Below, piece by piece: positions 1-8,967 of a stretch of 64,000 nucleotides of DNA (its first letter is position 1; each line of letters starts with the position of its first letter). The translations under genes were made by a program, and so were the position numbers. The notes under the pieces are model-generated. The model did not search any database and was not told the origin of the DNA. It saw nothing but the letters and a program-made list of their open reading frames with translations. Source of the stretch: Duganella alba (GTDB taxonomy: Bacteria; Pseudomonadota; Gammaproteobacteria; Burkholderiales; Burkholderiaceae_D); the NCBI RefSeq assembly GCF_009674495.1, contig NZ_WKJN01000032.1, forward strand, positions 1 to 64,000. The letters run 5' to 3'.

Positions 1-224
1 GCTGGCGCGGCGGCGGTCGGCATCGGCGCCGGCGCGGCGACTGGTGGCGGCGCGGTGGCGACGGTTGCCGCTACCGGCGCATCGTCCTCCGGCCGCTCGT
101 CCGCCAGCGCCTGCACTGCCGCTGCAAAACCATCAGCCTCCTGCGGGCCGGTGCGCAATTTCCATTGCACGCCAACGCCCATCTCCTGCAAGAACGCGCT
201 GCTACGCGCCGCCGACTGACTCAT
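1..224 (-). CDS. uracil-DNA glycosylase, N-terminal part (cut by window edge)
   Basis: Only the first 74 codons lie in the window. The protein begins MSQSAARSSAFLQEMGVGVQ, then has a Pro/Ala-rich linker, and no stop is met before base 1. This opening (a FLQEMG motif followed by a low-complexity linker) resembles the N-terminal extension of family-4/5 type uracil-DNA glycosylases that follow rimI in many Betaproteobacteria; the catalytic domain lies outside, so the call rests on context plus the motif. The ATG overlaps the rimI stop as ATGA, so it is the third gene of a tsaB-rimI-udg operon. The family removes uracil from DNA in base excision repair. Confidence 0.55.
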   Translation of the reverse strand, partial: MSQSAARSSAFLQEMGVGVQWKLRTGPQEADGFAAAVQALADERPEDDAPVAATVATAPPPVAAPAPMPTAAAP

Positions 225-694
225 AACTGAAACCGCATCACAATGGCGTCCTCGCGTTGCTGGTTCGCCGCCGGGTAATATCCCTTGCGCCGGCCGATCT
301 GTTTGAAACCATAGCGCTCATAAATCTCCAGCGCCCGCGTATTCGACGGCCGCACTTCCAGCAGCACCGACTCCATGCCCAGCCCGCGCGCGCACGCGGC
401 GGCCTGGTTCAGCAGGAACCGTCCCAGCCCCTGCCCCTGCTTCTCGGCCGACACCGCCACATTCAGCAAGTGTGCCTCATCGACGATCGCCATCAGCAGG
501 AAATAGCCGAGCAGATAACCATCGCGGTCGCGCAGCACCCAAGCCTCGTAACTGCTGTTGAGCGAATCCTGAAAATTGGCCATGGTCCACGGATGCGGAT
601 ACACGCTCTGCTCCAGCGCGAACACATCGTTCAGATCCGCCTGCTGCATCGGCTCGTAGTTGAGCCGGGCCAGATCCCAGACTGGCGCCGTCAT
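221..694 (-). CDS. rimI: ribosomal-protein-S18-alanine N-acetyltransferase
   Basis: A 157-residue single-domain GNAT acetyltransferase of normal RimI length. The acetyl-CoA loop is visible as QGQGLG near residue 86, followed by the typical EVRPSN..AL.IYERYGF segment (about residues 112-131). RimI acetylates the N-terminal alanine of ribosomal protein S18. Its ATG overlaps the tsaB stop (ATGA), and its own stop overlaps the next ATG, so translation of the three genes is likely coupled. The pairing with tsaB is the classic betaproteobacterial arrangement and supports RimI over a generic GNAT. Confidence 0.9.
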   Translation of the reverse strand: MTAPVWDLARLNYEPMQQADLNDVFALEQSVYPHPWTMANFQDSLNSSYEAWVLRDRDGYLLGYFLLMAIVDEAHLLNVAVSAEKQGQGLGRFLLNQAAACARGLGMESVLLEVRPSNTRALEIYERYGFKQIGRRKGYYPAANQQREDAIVMRFQL

Positions 695-1389
695 GCGCCA
701 CCTTCAGCCGGCTTGGCCGCGGCCATGTCGCGGCGCTCGGCCTGCGTGTAAGCGACCTTGTTGCGCAGATACAGCGGCTGCGCCTCGGCCGCCGTCACCG
801 TGCGACCGGCGGCAAAGGCCACCGCCGCCAGTTGCGCGATCTGCTCGGCATGCGGCATCACCTCGGCAAAGCCGCCGACCGGGAAGGCCTCGGCATAGGC
901 CGACAGACCGTTGCCGCACGCCACCGGCGCACCTTGCGGCTGCACATCGGCCGGCGCCGACAGCACCGGCGGCAGCACCGCCACCGGCATGCCGTTTTCA
1001 AAACGATATTGCGCCCAATAGACCTCGCCCATGCGCGCATCCAGCACCACCAGCACCTCGGCGGCGCCGTGCTGCTGGTGGCAGGCCAGCGCCATCGCAT
1101 CCAGCGTCACCACCGGCACGGCCGGCAGCTTGCCGCCGAACGCCAGCCCCTGCGCCACGCCGCACGCGGTGCGCACGCCGGTGAACGAACCAGGACCGGA
1201 ACCATAGGCGATGGCGTCGCAATCCTTGAGCGCGATGCCGGCTTCGGCCAGCAATTCCTGGATCATCGGCAGCACGGCCTGGGAATGGGTACGCACGCCG
1301 CTGGAGACGCGGCTGATGACGGCATCGCCCCGCAGCAGAGCGCAGGAGGCGGTTTCGGACGAGGTTTCAATGGCAAGAATATTAGGCAT
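691..1389 (-). CDS. tsaB: tRNA threonylcarbamoyladenosine biosynthesis protein TsaB
   Basis: A 232-residue protein starting MPNILAIETSSETASCAL, the standard opening of the TsaB ASKHA fold; YGSGPGSFTGVR (about residues 68-79) is the other family signature. TsaB is the scaffold partner of TsaD and TsaE in N6-threonylcarbamoyl modification of A37 in ANN-decoding tRNAs. I chose the ATG at 1389 because the conserved fold begins there; upstream in-frame codons run into the promoter and the divergent thioredoxin-like gene. It heads the tsaB-rimI-udg operon. Confidence 0.93.
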   Translation of the reverse strand: MPNILAIETSSETASCALLRGDAVISRVSSGVRTHSQAVLPMIQELLAEAGIALKDCDAIAYGSGPGSFTGVRTACGVAQGLAFGGKLPAVPVVTLDAMALACHQQHGAAEVLVVLDARMGEVYWAQYRFENGMPVAVLPPVLSAPADVQPQGAPVACGNGLSAYAEAFPVGGFAEVMPHAEQIAQLAAVAFAAGRTVTAAEAQPLYLRNKVAYTQAERRDMAAAKPAEGGA

Positions 1390-1483
1390 GCCGTATTTTA
1401 ACCCGGCGCGCTGGCAGGCGCGACCCCGCGCGGCCATGTAAAATACCGTTTTGGGCCGAGCGCGGCCTTGCCAGATCACCACC

Positions 1484-1909
1484 ATGCATAGTCTGACTCT
1501 GAATTCCGAAAACCGCGAAGACGTGGCGGCGGCCCTGGCCGGCGACCGCTGGATCGTCGCCTGCCTGTGCGCCGCCTGGTGCGGCACCTGCGAATCCTAC
1601 CGCGCCACGTTCGACGAACTGGCCGCGCGCCATCCGGACAAATTCTTCGTCTGGATCGACATTGAAGACCATGCCGACGTGGTCGGCGACCTGGACGTGG
1701 AGAACTTCCCCACCCTGCTGATCCAGCACCACGAACTGGTGGCCTTCTTCGGCACCATGCTGCCGGACGCCGGCGTCGCCCACCGCCTGGTGCAGTCGAC
1801 CGCCGCGCAAAGCGATGCCGAACTGCAGGAACTGATCGTCAACAACGCCGAGCGCGCCGAATGGCAGCGTAATTGCAACCTGCGCACGCTGCTGCGCGAC
1901 GCCCTCTAA
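1484..1909 (+). CDS. thioredoxin-family protein
   Basis: A 141-residue thioredoxin-fold protein without a signal peptide, so cytoplasmic. The redox motif is CAAWCGTCES near residues 28-37, a WCxxC centre with GT between the cysteines rather than the GP of thioredoxin 1. The cis-proline region reads ENFPTLLI (about residues 70-77). The C-terminal part departs from classical thioredoxin, so its partner is unknown. It is divergent from tsaB and convergent with the molybdenum hydroxylase gene. The ATG at 1484 is preferred because the fold starts there; an upstream TTG adds 11 unconserved residues. Confidence 0.75.
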   Translation: MHSLTLNSENREDVAAALAGDRWIVACLCAAWCGTCESYRATFDELAARHPDKFFVWIDIEDHADVVGDLDVENFPTLLIQHHELVAFFGTMLPDAGVAHRLVQSTAAQSDAELQELIVNNAERAEWQRNCNLRTLLRDAL

Positions 1910-1918
1910 ACCAGGGTT

Positions 1919-4192
1919 TTACAACGTTAGCGGCAAACTGCGCAGGCGCTTGCCGGTCAGCTTGAAGACGGCGTTGGCGACGGCCGGCGCGATCGGCGGC
2001 GTGGCCGGTTCGCCCATGCCTTCGGGATGCGCGGTGCTGGGCAGGATGATGGTTTCCACTTCCGGCGCCTGGTTCAGGCGCACCACCGGATAGTCGTGGA
2101 AGTTGCTTTGCTCGATCTTGCCGTCCTTGATGGTGGCCGCGCCGAACAGCGCGGCGGACAGTCCAAAGATCACGCCCGATTCCGCCTGCTGCGCGATGAT
2201 GTTGGGATTGACCGCCAGCCCGCAATCAATCGCACAAACCACGCGGTGCACGCGGATCTCCGCGCCTTCCACCGACACTTCCGCCACCTGCGCAACGATG
2301 GTGCCGAACGACTGGTGCAGCGCCACGCCATGCGCGCGGCCTTCCGGTGCTGCGCCGGCCTTGGCCACCGCCGCGTTCAGCACCGCCAGATGGCGTGGAT
2401 GCTGGGCCAGCAGCTCGCGCCGGAACGCCACGCTGTCCTTGCCCGCCGCATGCGCCAGCTCGTCGATGAAGCTCTCCTTGAAGAAGGCATTGTGCGAATG
2501 GCCCACCGAGCGCCAGTACCCCAGCGGCACCGGGCTGTCCACAATCACGTGGCGGATGCGCTGGTTGGCGAAGTGGTACTGCATATCGAATTCGCCTTCG
2601 GCCGTGGTCTTGTCCGGCCCACCCGGCGGCAGGCCGAGATTGCGCTTGAAGAACTGGTGCGAGATCGAGCCGCTGGCCGATTTGTTGTCGTAGCCAATAA
2701 CATTGCCTGCCGCGTCCAGCGTGGCGCTGAAGCGCGCCAACGCCGCCGGGCGATACACGTCGTGCGTGGTGTCGTCCTCGCGCGACCAGATCATCTGCAC
2801 CGGCTGGCCGTCGGCCTGCCTGGCGATGGCCACCGCCTGCGCCACCATGTCCACATCCAGCCTTCGTCCAAAGCCTCCGCCCAGCATGGTCACTTCCAGC
2901 ACCACGTTGTCCGCCGATACGCCGCCCACCTTGGCCGCCACGTCCACCGCGAAGCCGGGCGACTGCGTCGGCGCCCACACGCGCACCTTGCCGTCCTTGA
3001 CCTGCGCGGTACAGTTGACCGGCTCCATGGCGGCATGGGCCAGATACGGCGCGCGGTATTCGGCCTTCACGCTTTTGGCGACACCCGCGGCCTTGCCTTC
3101 CACCGCGTCCATGTCGCCGGCCTTGTAGTAGGCGAAGCCGTCTTCCTTGTCCAGCTTCACCGCGAAGTCGGCGTAGATGGCGGCGCTGGACAGGCCGGCC
3201 TGCGGCCCGTCATTCCAGTTGATGTCCAGCGCCAGCGCGGCCTGCTTCGCCTGCCAGTAGGTCCTGGCGATGACGGCCACGCCGGCGCCGGCGCCGGTCT
3301 TCCCGGTCAGCGCGGCGGAAAAATCGACCACCTTCAGCACACCCGGCATCTTCAACGCCGCAGCGCTGTTCACGCCGGCGACCGTGCCGCCGATCACCGG
3401 CGACATGCGCACCGCCGCATACACCAGTCCCTGCGGCCGCGCGTCGATGCCGAAGATGGCCGTGCCATTGACCTTGGACGGCGTGTCACGGCGCGGCTGC
3501 GGGTGGCCGATCAGTTTGAATTCTTCGGGAGACTTGAGCCGCACCTCGCCCGGCTGTGCATGCACCGCCTTGTCGGCCAGCGCGCCATAGGCCAGACGGC
3601 GGCCGTCGGCGTGCACCACATGGCCACCCTCGGTACGGCAATCGGCAACACGCGCCGACCATTCGGCGGCGGCGGCGGCGACCAGCATCGCGCGCGCGGT
3701 GGCGCCGGCTTCGCGCATCGGCTCCCACGCATCCTTGACGCTGGAAGAGCCGCCGGTAATGATCAGCCCCAGCTCGCGCGCGACCTTGCCCACTACCCAG
3801 CTCACCGTGGATTTCAAGCGCCCCGTATCATCCGGATGGAACGGCAGCCCGTCCCGGAGCATGGCGATATTGCCGAAGATTTTGTCGATGGGCGCCTGCA
3901 CCAGGCGCACGGCGGACAGCGGCACGTCGAGCTCCTCGGCCACCAGCATCGGCAAGGCGGTATGCACGCCCTGCCCCATTTCGCTACGCGGCATGGCGAC
4001 GGTCACGCTGCCGTCCTTGCCGATGCCCACCCAGCCGTTAAGCGCCACGCTGTCGCCGGCCAGCGGCAAGGGATGCGTGCCATTCAGGCGCTGGCGCGGC
4101 GGCATCACGCCCCAGCCCACCACCAACGCGCCAGTCACCGCCACGCCGCCCATGATGAAGCGGCGGCGCGATTTGCTCTTCGCTGCCTGCAT
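1919..4192 (-). CDS. xanthine dehydrogenase-family molybdopterin-binding subunit (IorB-like)
   Basis: A 757-residue large subunit of the isoquinoline 1-oxidoreductase/aldehyde oxidase type. A twin-arginine signal (SRRRFIMGG near residue 8) followed by a hydrophobic stretch predicts Tat export of the folded enzyme. Family landmarks include VAMPRSEMGQGVHT (about 64-77), GGGFGRRLD for Mo-cofactor binding, and MGEPATPPIAPAVANA near the C-terminus. Such enzymes hydroxylate N-heterocycles or aldehydes and normally pair with a small 2Fe-2S subunit (IorA) and often a cytochrome; neither neighbour encodes one. The substrate cannot be inferred. Confidence 0.85.
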   Translation of the reverse strand: MQAAKSKSRRRFIMGGVAVTGALVVGWGVMPPRQRLNGTHPLPLAGDSVALNGWVGIGKDGSVTVAMPRSEMGQGVHTALPMLVAEELDVPLSAVRLVQAPIDKIFGNIAMLRDGLPFHPDDTGRLKSTVSWVVGKVARELGLIITGGSSSVKDAWEPMREAGATARAMLVAAAAAEWSARVADCRTEGGHVVHADGRRLAYGALADKAVHAQPGEVRLKSPEEFKLIGHPQPRRDTPSKVNGTAIFGIDARPQGLVYAAVRMSPVIGGTVAGVNSAAALKMPGVLKVVDFSAALTGKTGAGAGVAVIARTYWQAKQAALALDINWNDGPQAGLSSAAIYADFAVKLDKEDGFAYYKAGDMDAVEGKAAGVAKSVKAEYRAPYLAHAAMEPVNCTAQVKDGKVRVWAPTQSPGFAVDVAAKVGGVSADNVVLEVTMLGGGFGRRLDVDMVAQAVAIARQADGQPVQMIWSREDDTTHDVYRPAALARFSATLDAAGNVIGYDNKSASGSISHQFFKRNLGLPPGGPDKTTAEGEFDMQYHFANQRIRHVIVDSPVPLGYWRSVGHSHNAFFKESFIDELAHAAGKDSVAFRRELLAQHPRHLAVLNAAVAKAGAAPEGRAHGVALHQSFGTIVAQVAEVSVEGAEIRVHRVVCAIDCGLAVNPNIIAQQAESGVIFGLSAALFGAATIKDGKIEQSNFHDYPVVRLNQAPEVETIILPSTAHPEGMGEPATPPIAPAVANAVFKLTGKRLRSLPLTL

Positions 4193-4209
4193 TGCGTCTC
4201 CTGCTGTTT

Positions 4210-7200
4210 TTATTTTTTCCAGCGTGTGAGCATATCATCCGCCGACACCGGACGGCTGTAGAAATAGCCCTGCGCCATATTGCAGCCATGGCGCAGCAGG
4301 AACGCGGCCTGCTCTTCGGTTTCCACACCCTCGGCGATCACCGACAGGTTCATGCTCTTGCCCAGCTGGATAATCGCAATCGCGATCGCCTCGTCATTGA
4401 CGTCGGTCGAGATGTCCTTGATGAAGGAACGGTCGATCTTCAGCGTTTCCACCGGCAGCTGCTTGAGGTAGGCCAGCGACGAATAGCCGGTGCCGAAATC
4501 GTCAATCGCCAGCGCCACGCCGATCGAGTGCAGGTCGTTGATGAAGACCATGGCGTCGCCGGTGTTCATGATGACCGACTCGGTCACTTCCAGTTGCAGG
4601 CGCTGCGGCTCCAGGCCGGTATCGCGCAGGATGTCGGCCACCATGTTGACGATGGAGCCGCGCTCGAACTGCTTGGCCGACAGGTTGACCGCGATCTTCG
4701 GCACATGCAGGCCGGCTTCCTGCCAGCGCACCATCTGGCGGCAGGCTTCGTGCAGCACCCACTTACCCAGCTGGTTGATGAAGCCCGTGTCCTCGGCCAG
4801 CGGAATGAAGCGGATCGGCGGAATCAGGCCCAGTTCCGGATGGTTCCAGCGCACCAGCGCCTCCACGCCCACCAGGCGGCCGGTGTCGATTTCCACCTGC
4901 GGCTGGTAGTTGAGGAAGATCTCGTCCTTCTCGATCGAGCGGCGCAGGAAGGTCTCCAGGCGCAGGCGCTCGACGCCCTCGCCGGTCATCGACGGCGCAT
5001 AGAAGCTGAAGCCATTGCGGCCGCGCGCCTTGGCCTGGTACATGGCCACGTCGGCGTTACGGATCAGCATATTCAGGTCGGTGGCGTCGTCCGGGAACAG
5101 GCTGATGCCCACGCTGCAGGTCACGAACAGCTCGTGGCCGGCCACCATGAATGGCTCCTCGAACATCTGCACCAGCTTTTCCGCGACCTGGCTGGCGCCG
5201 TACTGGTTCTCGATATTCTCCAGCAGGACGATGAATTCATCGCCGCCCAGGCGCGCCAGCGTATCGCCTTCGCGCAGGCGGTCGTGCAGCGCCGTCGCCA
5301 CCTGCTTCAGCAGCTCGTCGCCGATGTGGTGACCCAGCGTGTCGTTGACGTTCTTGAAGCGGTCCAGGTCGATGAACAGCAGCGCCAGTTGTTCGCCGTC
5401 GCGCGAGGCGCGCTGCAAGGCGTGCTGCAGGCGATCGTGGAACAGCAGGCGGTTCGGCAGCGCGGTCAACGGATCGTGGTGCGCCAGGTGGTCCAGCTTT
5501 TCCTGCGACTCCTTGGCCTTGGTGATGTCGCTGAACACGCCGACGTAATGCGTGGCCTTGCCGCGCGGGTCGCGCACCGCGCTGACGGTCAGGAACTCCA
5601 GGTACATCTCGCCGTTCTTGCGCTGGCTCCACAGCTCGCCGCGCCAGAAGCCCTTGTCCAGCTGTTCCTGCCACATGCCTTCGTAGAACGCGTGCTCGTG
5701 GCGGCCGGAGCGCGTCAGCGTGCGGTCCTTGCCCAGCGCTTCCTCTTCGGTGTAGCCGGTGATCTGCGTGAAGGCCGGATTGACCGCGACGATGGTGCCC
5801 TCCGCATCCAGCACCACCACGCCGTCGGCGATGTGCTCGATCACGGTGCCGGACAGGCGCAGTTTTTCCTCGGCTTCCTTGCGTTCGGTGATGTCGGCAA
5901 ACACCCAGATGCTGCCCTCGTTGGCGCGGTGGTGGTCCAGCGCATAGCCGCTGACCAGGCACCAGAACACGCTGCCGTCGCGGCGACGGTACTGGCGCTC
6001 TTCGTTGAAGTAGTCGCCCTTGGCCAGGGACGGATACTGGCGCGCGCCGGACGATTCGAAGTCGAAGTCGTCGAGGAACAGGATGGAGGTCGAGGCGCCC
6101 GACATGTCGCCCGGCTCGTAGCCGAACAGCTCTTCGCAGCGGCGGTTGACCGAGACGATGGTCCGGTGGCGCACGAACATCACGCCGAACATCACGTTGT
6201 CCAGAATCGCGCTTTGCTCGGCCAGCAGCGCTTCGATGCGCATTTCATTGTGCTTGCGCTGGCTGATGTCGGAGATGATGCCGTCCACCCACGGCGCATC
6301 GCGGTCGCCGTCCGAGGGCTGCGGCTGGCCGTTCTCCTGCACCCAGCGCTCGGCGCCGGCGGCGTCCTGGATGCGGTATTCGATTTCGTAGGGCTGGCCG
6401 TCCTGGATCGCCATGGCGATCACGCGGCGCTGCTTCTTGCGGTCTTCCGGCGCGATCAGGTTGGTCCACGAATGGGTGGTGCTGCGCATGAACTGCGCGG
6501 CCGAGTAGCCGGAGATGTCTTCGATGGCGTCGGACACGAAGTCGATCGGGCCGTCGGGACGGAAGCGGAACACCGCGCCCGGCACCTGCGTGACGATGGT
6601 GCGGAAGCGCTCCTCGCGCTGGCCGATGTCCTCGAACAGGCGCTTGATCGCCACCCGCATCTGCTCGAGCTGCTGCGCCAGGCGGCCCAGCTCATCGCTG
6701 CCGGTGACGTCCAGGCGGGTTTCGAAGTCGCCGTGCGACAGGCGGTCGGAGAAGCGCATCAGCTTGCGCAGCGGCTTGATCAGGCGGGAATTCAGGAACA
6801 GCACGATCAGCAGCAGCGACACCATCAGCTGCGCCGCCAGCACGAACACGTAGGACAGCTGCTTCTCGCGCAGTTCCTGCTGGCTGCGGGCGTCGTCCAT
6901 CTCGACCATGATGCGGCCGATGCGTTCGCCGCGCACCAGGATCTCGCGCTCGGCGCGGTACACATTGCCGCTGGCCGCGCGCGGCGAACGCACGTGCATG
7001 AACTGGGTGTCGGCCTGGCCGACCACCTGCACCTGCAACACGGAGCGGTCGCGCATCACCGATTCGACCAGCGAATGGGCCGATTCGGCATTCATATTCC
7101 ACAGCGATTCCTGCATGCCGAGCGCCAGGATGTCGGCGTTGCGCTGCAACGACTCGTTGAGCGTGACGCGCGCCGACTGCTGCTCGTGCACGCCGATCAG

Positions 7201-7329
7201 CAGGTAGCTGCCGATGATGGCCGGGATCACCAGACCGCCGAACACCACCAGCAACAGCGCCCCATAGATGGACAGACCGTAGAGCGCACTGAGGCGGGCA
7301 CGCAGTTTCTGATAAATCGTGCTAGTCAT
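4210..7329 (-). CDS. membrane PAS-GGDEF-EAL cyclic-di-GMP protein
   Basis: A 1039-residue protein: membrane segment (about 18-45), extracytoplasmic sensor region to about 165, second membrane segment (about 168-192), HAMP, three PAS domains (roughly 255-620), a GGDEF domain and a C-terminal EAL domain. The diguanylate cyclase signature RLGGDEF is intact. The phosphodiesterase half has EALVRWN, NLSAKQFE, DDFGTGYSSLAYLK and AEGVETEEQ, so its catalytic residues also look complete. Both activities are therefore possible, and which one dominates cannot be read from sequence. It lies 17 bp upstream of the Mo-hydroxylase gene on the same strand. The ligand is unknown. Confidence 0.92.
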   Translation of the reverse strand: MTSTIYQKLRARLSALYGLSIYGALLLVVFGGLVIPAIIGSYLLIGVHEQQSARVTLNESLQRNADILALGMQESLWNMNAESAHSLVESVMRDRSVLQVQVVGQADTQFMHVRSPRAASGNVYRAEREILVRGERIGRIMVEMDDARSQQELREKQLSYVFVLAAQLMVSLLLIVLFLNSRLIKPLRKLMRFSDRLSHGDFETRLDVTGSDELGRLAQQLEQMRVAIKRLFEDIGQREERFRTIVTQVPGAVFRFRPDGPIDFVSDAIEDISGYSAAQFMRSTTHSWTNLIAPEDRKKQRRVIAMAIQDGQPYEIEYRIQDAAGAERWVQENGQPQPSDGDRDAPWVDGIISDISQRKHNEMRIEALLAEQSAILDNVMFGVMFVRHRTIVSVNRRCEELFGYEPGDMSGASTSILFLDDFDFESSGARQYPSLAKGDYFNEERQYRRRDGSVFWCLVSGYALDHHRANEGSIWVFADITERKEAEEKLRLSGTVIEHIADGVVVLDAEGTIVAVNPAFTQITGYTEEEALGKDRTLTRSGRHEHAFYEGMWQEQLDKGFWRGELWSQRKNGEMYLEFLTVSAVRDPRGKATHYVGVFSDITKAKESQEKLDHLAHHDPLTALPNRLLFHDRLQHALQRASRDGEQLALLFIDLDRFKNVNDTLGHHIGDELLKQVATALHDRLREGDTLARLGGDEFIVLLENIENQYGASQVAEKLVQMFEEPFMVAGHELFVTCSVGISLFPDDATDLNMLIRNADVAMYQAKARGRNGFSFYAPSMTGEGVERLRLETFLRRSIEKDEIFLNYQPQVEIDTGRLVGVEALVRWNHPELGLIPPIRFIPLAEDTGFINQLGKWVLHEACRQMVRWQEAGLHVPKIAVNLSAKQFERGSIVNMVADILRDTGLEPQRLQLEVTESVIMNTGDAMVFINDLHSIGVALAIDDFGTGYSSLAYLKQLPVETLKIDRSFIKDISTDVNDEAIAIAIIQLGKSMNLSVIAEGVETEEQAAFLLRHGCNMAQGYFYSRPVSADDMLTRWKK

Positions 7330-7486
7330 GCACAGGTACGGCGTATTGGTTAATTTGCATCATCGGTCTGAGGTTGTTACTTAATAGGAATTATGCACGT
7401 AAATATACGCAAAAAGTATCGGAGTCAGCAAAAATCCCACAGCCGCGCTATGATCGCGACTCTTTTTCCCACACATAGGAACTGCC

Positions 7487-7996
7487 ATGACCACCTTCTC
7501 GATGTATTCCGCCTCCATTCCTGTGTTTAAGCAGATCCTGAACAGCCTGAACGCCATCCTCGACAAGGCCGAAGCGCACGCGACCGACAAGAAAATCGAC
7601 CCGGCCGCGCTGCTGCAATACCGCCTGTTCCCGGACATGCTGCCGTTCACGCGCCAGATCCAGATCGCCTGCGATTTCGCCAAGGGCGCAGCCGCGCGCC
7701 TGGGCGGCCAGGAAGTGCCGTCGTATGAAGACAAGGAAGTCACGTTTGCCGACCTGAAGGCGCGCATCGCCAAGACGCTGGCCTACATCGACAGCGTGCC
7801 GCAGGCGCAGATCGAAGGCAGCGAAGCGCGCGCCATCACCACCGGCAGCGGCGAGAAGACCAAGCATTTCGTGGGCCAGACCTATCTGTTCCACTACGCG
7901 CTGCCGCATTTCTACTTCCACGCCACCACCGCGTATGACATCCTGCGCCACAACGGCCTGGATATCGGCAAGAAGGACTTTATCGGCTCGTATTAA
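7487..7996 (+). CDS. DUF1993 domain protein
   Basis: A 169-residue soluble protein with the DUF1993 pattern: SMYSASIPVFKQILNSL at the N-terminus, LFPDMLPFTRQIQIACDFAKG (about 46-66) and a His-rich FHYALPHFYFHATTAYDILR segment near the C-terminus. DUF1993 proteins are remote relatives of DinB-like four-helix bundles, and the histidines suggest possible metal binding (inference); no function is established. An AGGA ribosome site precedes the ATG. The gene has its own promoter space and converges on the DUF1289 gene with no gap. Confidence 0.85.
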   Translation: MTTFSMYSASIPVFKQILNSLNAILDKAEAHATDKKIDPAALLQYRLFPDMLPFTRQIQIACDFAKGAAARLGGQEVPSYEDKEVTFADLKARIAKTLAYIDSVPQAQIEGSEARAITTGSGEKTKHFVGQTYLFHYALPHFYFHATTAYDILRHNGLDIGKKDFIGSY

Positions 7997-8185
7997 TCAG
8001 GTGTTCCGGCGCGGGTAGCCCTGCGCCAGGATGCGCTGCCAGACCAGCTCCTTGGCTTCGGGTGTCATCGACACCCAGTGCGCCACCTCGACCACCGTGC
8101 GGCCGCAGCCGCGGCAGATTTCATCAAAGGTGGTCGAGCACACTGCCACGCACGGCGTATCCGGGCGGATCGGCAGATCGCTCAT
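7997..8185 (-). CDS. DUF1289 domain protein
   Basis: A 62-residue protein with the four-cysteine DUF1289 core CVAVCSTTFDEICRGCGRT (residues 12-30), followed by the invariant-looking EVAHWVSMTPEAK segment. The cysteine layout suggests binding of a metal ion or Fe-S cluster; no function is established. Its ATG overlaps the stop of the upstream DUF1415 gene, so the two are probably co-translated. The stop directly abuts that of the convergent DUF1993 gene. Confidence 0.88.
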   Translation of the reverse strand: MSDLPIRPDTPCVAVCSTTFDEICRGCGRTVVEVAHWVSMTPEAKELVWQRILAQGYPRRNT

Positions 8186-8739
8186 GGTTTCTCCATCAGT
8201 TTGTCCCAGCCGGCATGACCGAGCTTTTCCAGCGTCTCGATATTCTTGTCGAAGATGTCGGACGCCTCCGGGAACGCCTCGACCGCGCGGTCGATCGATT
8301 CCTCGCGCAGCAGGTGCAGCGTCGGGTACGGCGAGCGGTTGGTGAAGTTGCTGATGTCGTCGACATCGGTGCCGTCGAACTGGTACCGCGGGTGGAAACT
8401 GGCCACTTGCAGGAAGCCATCCAGCCCCAGGTCTTCCAGCGCGGCGTCGGCGACGTCGAGGAATTCGTTGTAATCGAAGAAGTCGGTCAGCACCTGCGGA
8501 TGGATCAGCAGCGTGGTGTCGAGCTTTTCCGGATCGGCGTCGGCCAGGTGCTGTAGCTCTTCCATCAATTTTTCCAGCAGCTCCTCCGGCGTTTCCGCCT
8601 CGCTGACCACATAGCGCACCTGCTTTTTCACATGCACGCTCTTGGCGAACGGGCACAGGTTCAGGCCGATGACGGCTTTTTCCAGCCAATGCACGGTGTC
8701 GGCGATGACCACATCGCGGTCGATGGCAGGGGTACTCAT
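8182..8739 (-). CDS. DUF1415 domain protein
   Basis: A 185-residue soluble protein with the DUF1415 signature: WLEKAVIGLNLCPFAK near the N-terminus, LIHP.VL.DF.DYN.FL in the middle, and ASFHPRYQF plus NRSPYPTLHLLRE towards the C-terminus. The single conserved Cys (NLCPFA) and His (SFHP, TLHLLR) are family hallmarks; function is unknown. The ATG at 8739 is chosen because GAGGAA lies about 8 bases upstream; an in-frame TTG at 8754 falls within that ribosome site. It overlaps the DUF1289 gene. Confidence 0.88.
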   Translation of the reverse strand: MSTPAIDRDVVIADTVHWLEKAVIGLNLCPFAKSVHVKKQVRYVVSEAETPEELLEKLMEELQHLADADPEKLDTTLLIHPQVLTDFFDYNEFLDVADAALEDLGLDGFLQVASFHPRYQFDGTDVDDISNFTNRSPYPTLHLLREESIDRAVEAFPEASDIFDKNIETLEKLGHAGWDKLMEKP

Positions 8740-8883
8740 ATTGCTATTCCTCAATCACTACACAAAGGCAGGATTGTACGCACTCTTCGGCCCACCGCCT
8801 ACTTCCGTCAATTTGCCGGCATCTGGCTCTTATTTACGTGGAATTGTTGCATATAAGAATTTGTCATAAGGGTGACATATTCC

Positions 8884-8912
8884 TTGACTGATTGTAGGGA
8901 CATTCGTACACT
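8884..8912 (+). promoter_or_regulatory. sigma-70 promoter for the MltD-like gene
   Basis: TTGACT (8884-8889) and TACACT (8907-8912) are separated by 17 bases, matching 5/6 and 4/6 of the sigma-70 consensus. They lie about 55 bp upstream of the transglycosylase ATG in an AT-richer gap. Confidence 0.6.
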
Positions 8913-8967
8913 CCACGTTTAATTCATAGTCCACGCGAAGTTTCTTCTCGCTAACTCACGGAAAACT

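Noticed and set aside
44..226. A 60-codon plus-strand gene at the left edge
   Set aside because: It is antisense to the start of the udg-like gene, whose ATGA overlap with rimI and N-terminal motif support the minus strand.
4192..7353. A 1053-codon open frame on the plus strand opposite the PAS-GGDEF-EAL gene
   Set aside because: It is the antisense shadow of a clearly conserved protein; its translation is rich in His, Ala, Gln and Arg without domain structure, as expected in high-GC DNA. The same applies to long antisense frames at 2027-4261, 57601-59847, 19981-21483 and 37377-39224.
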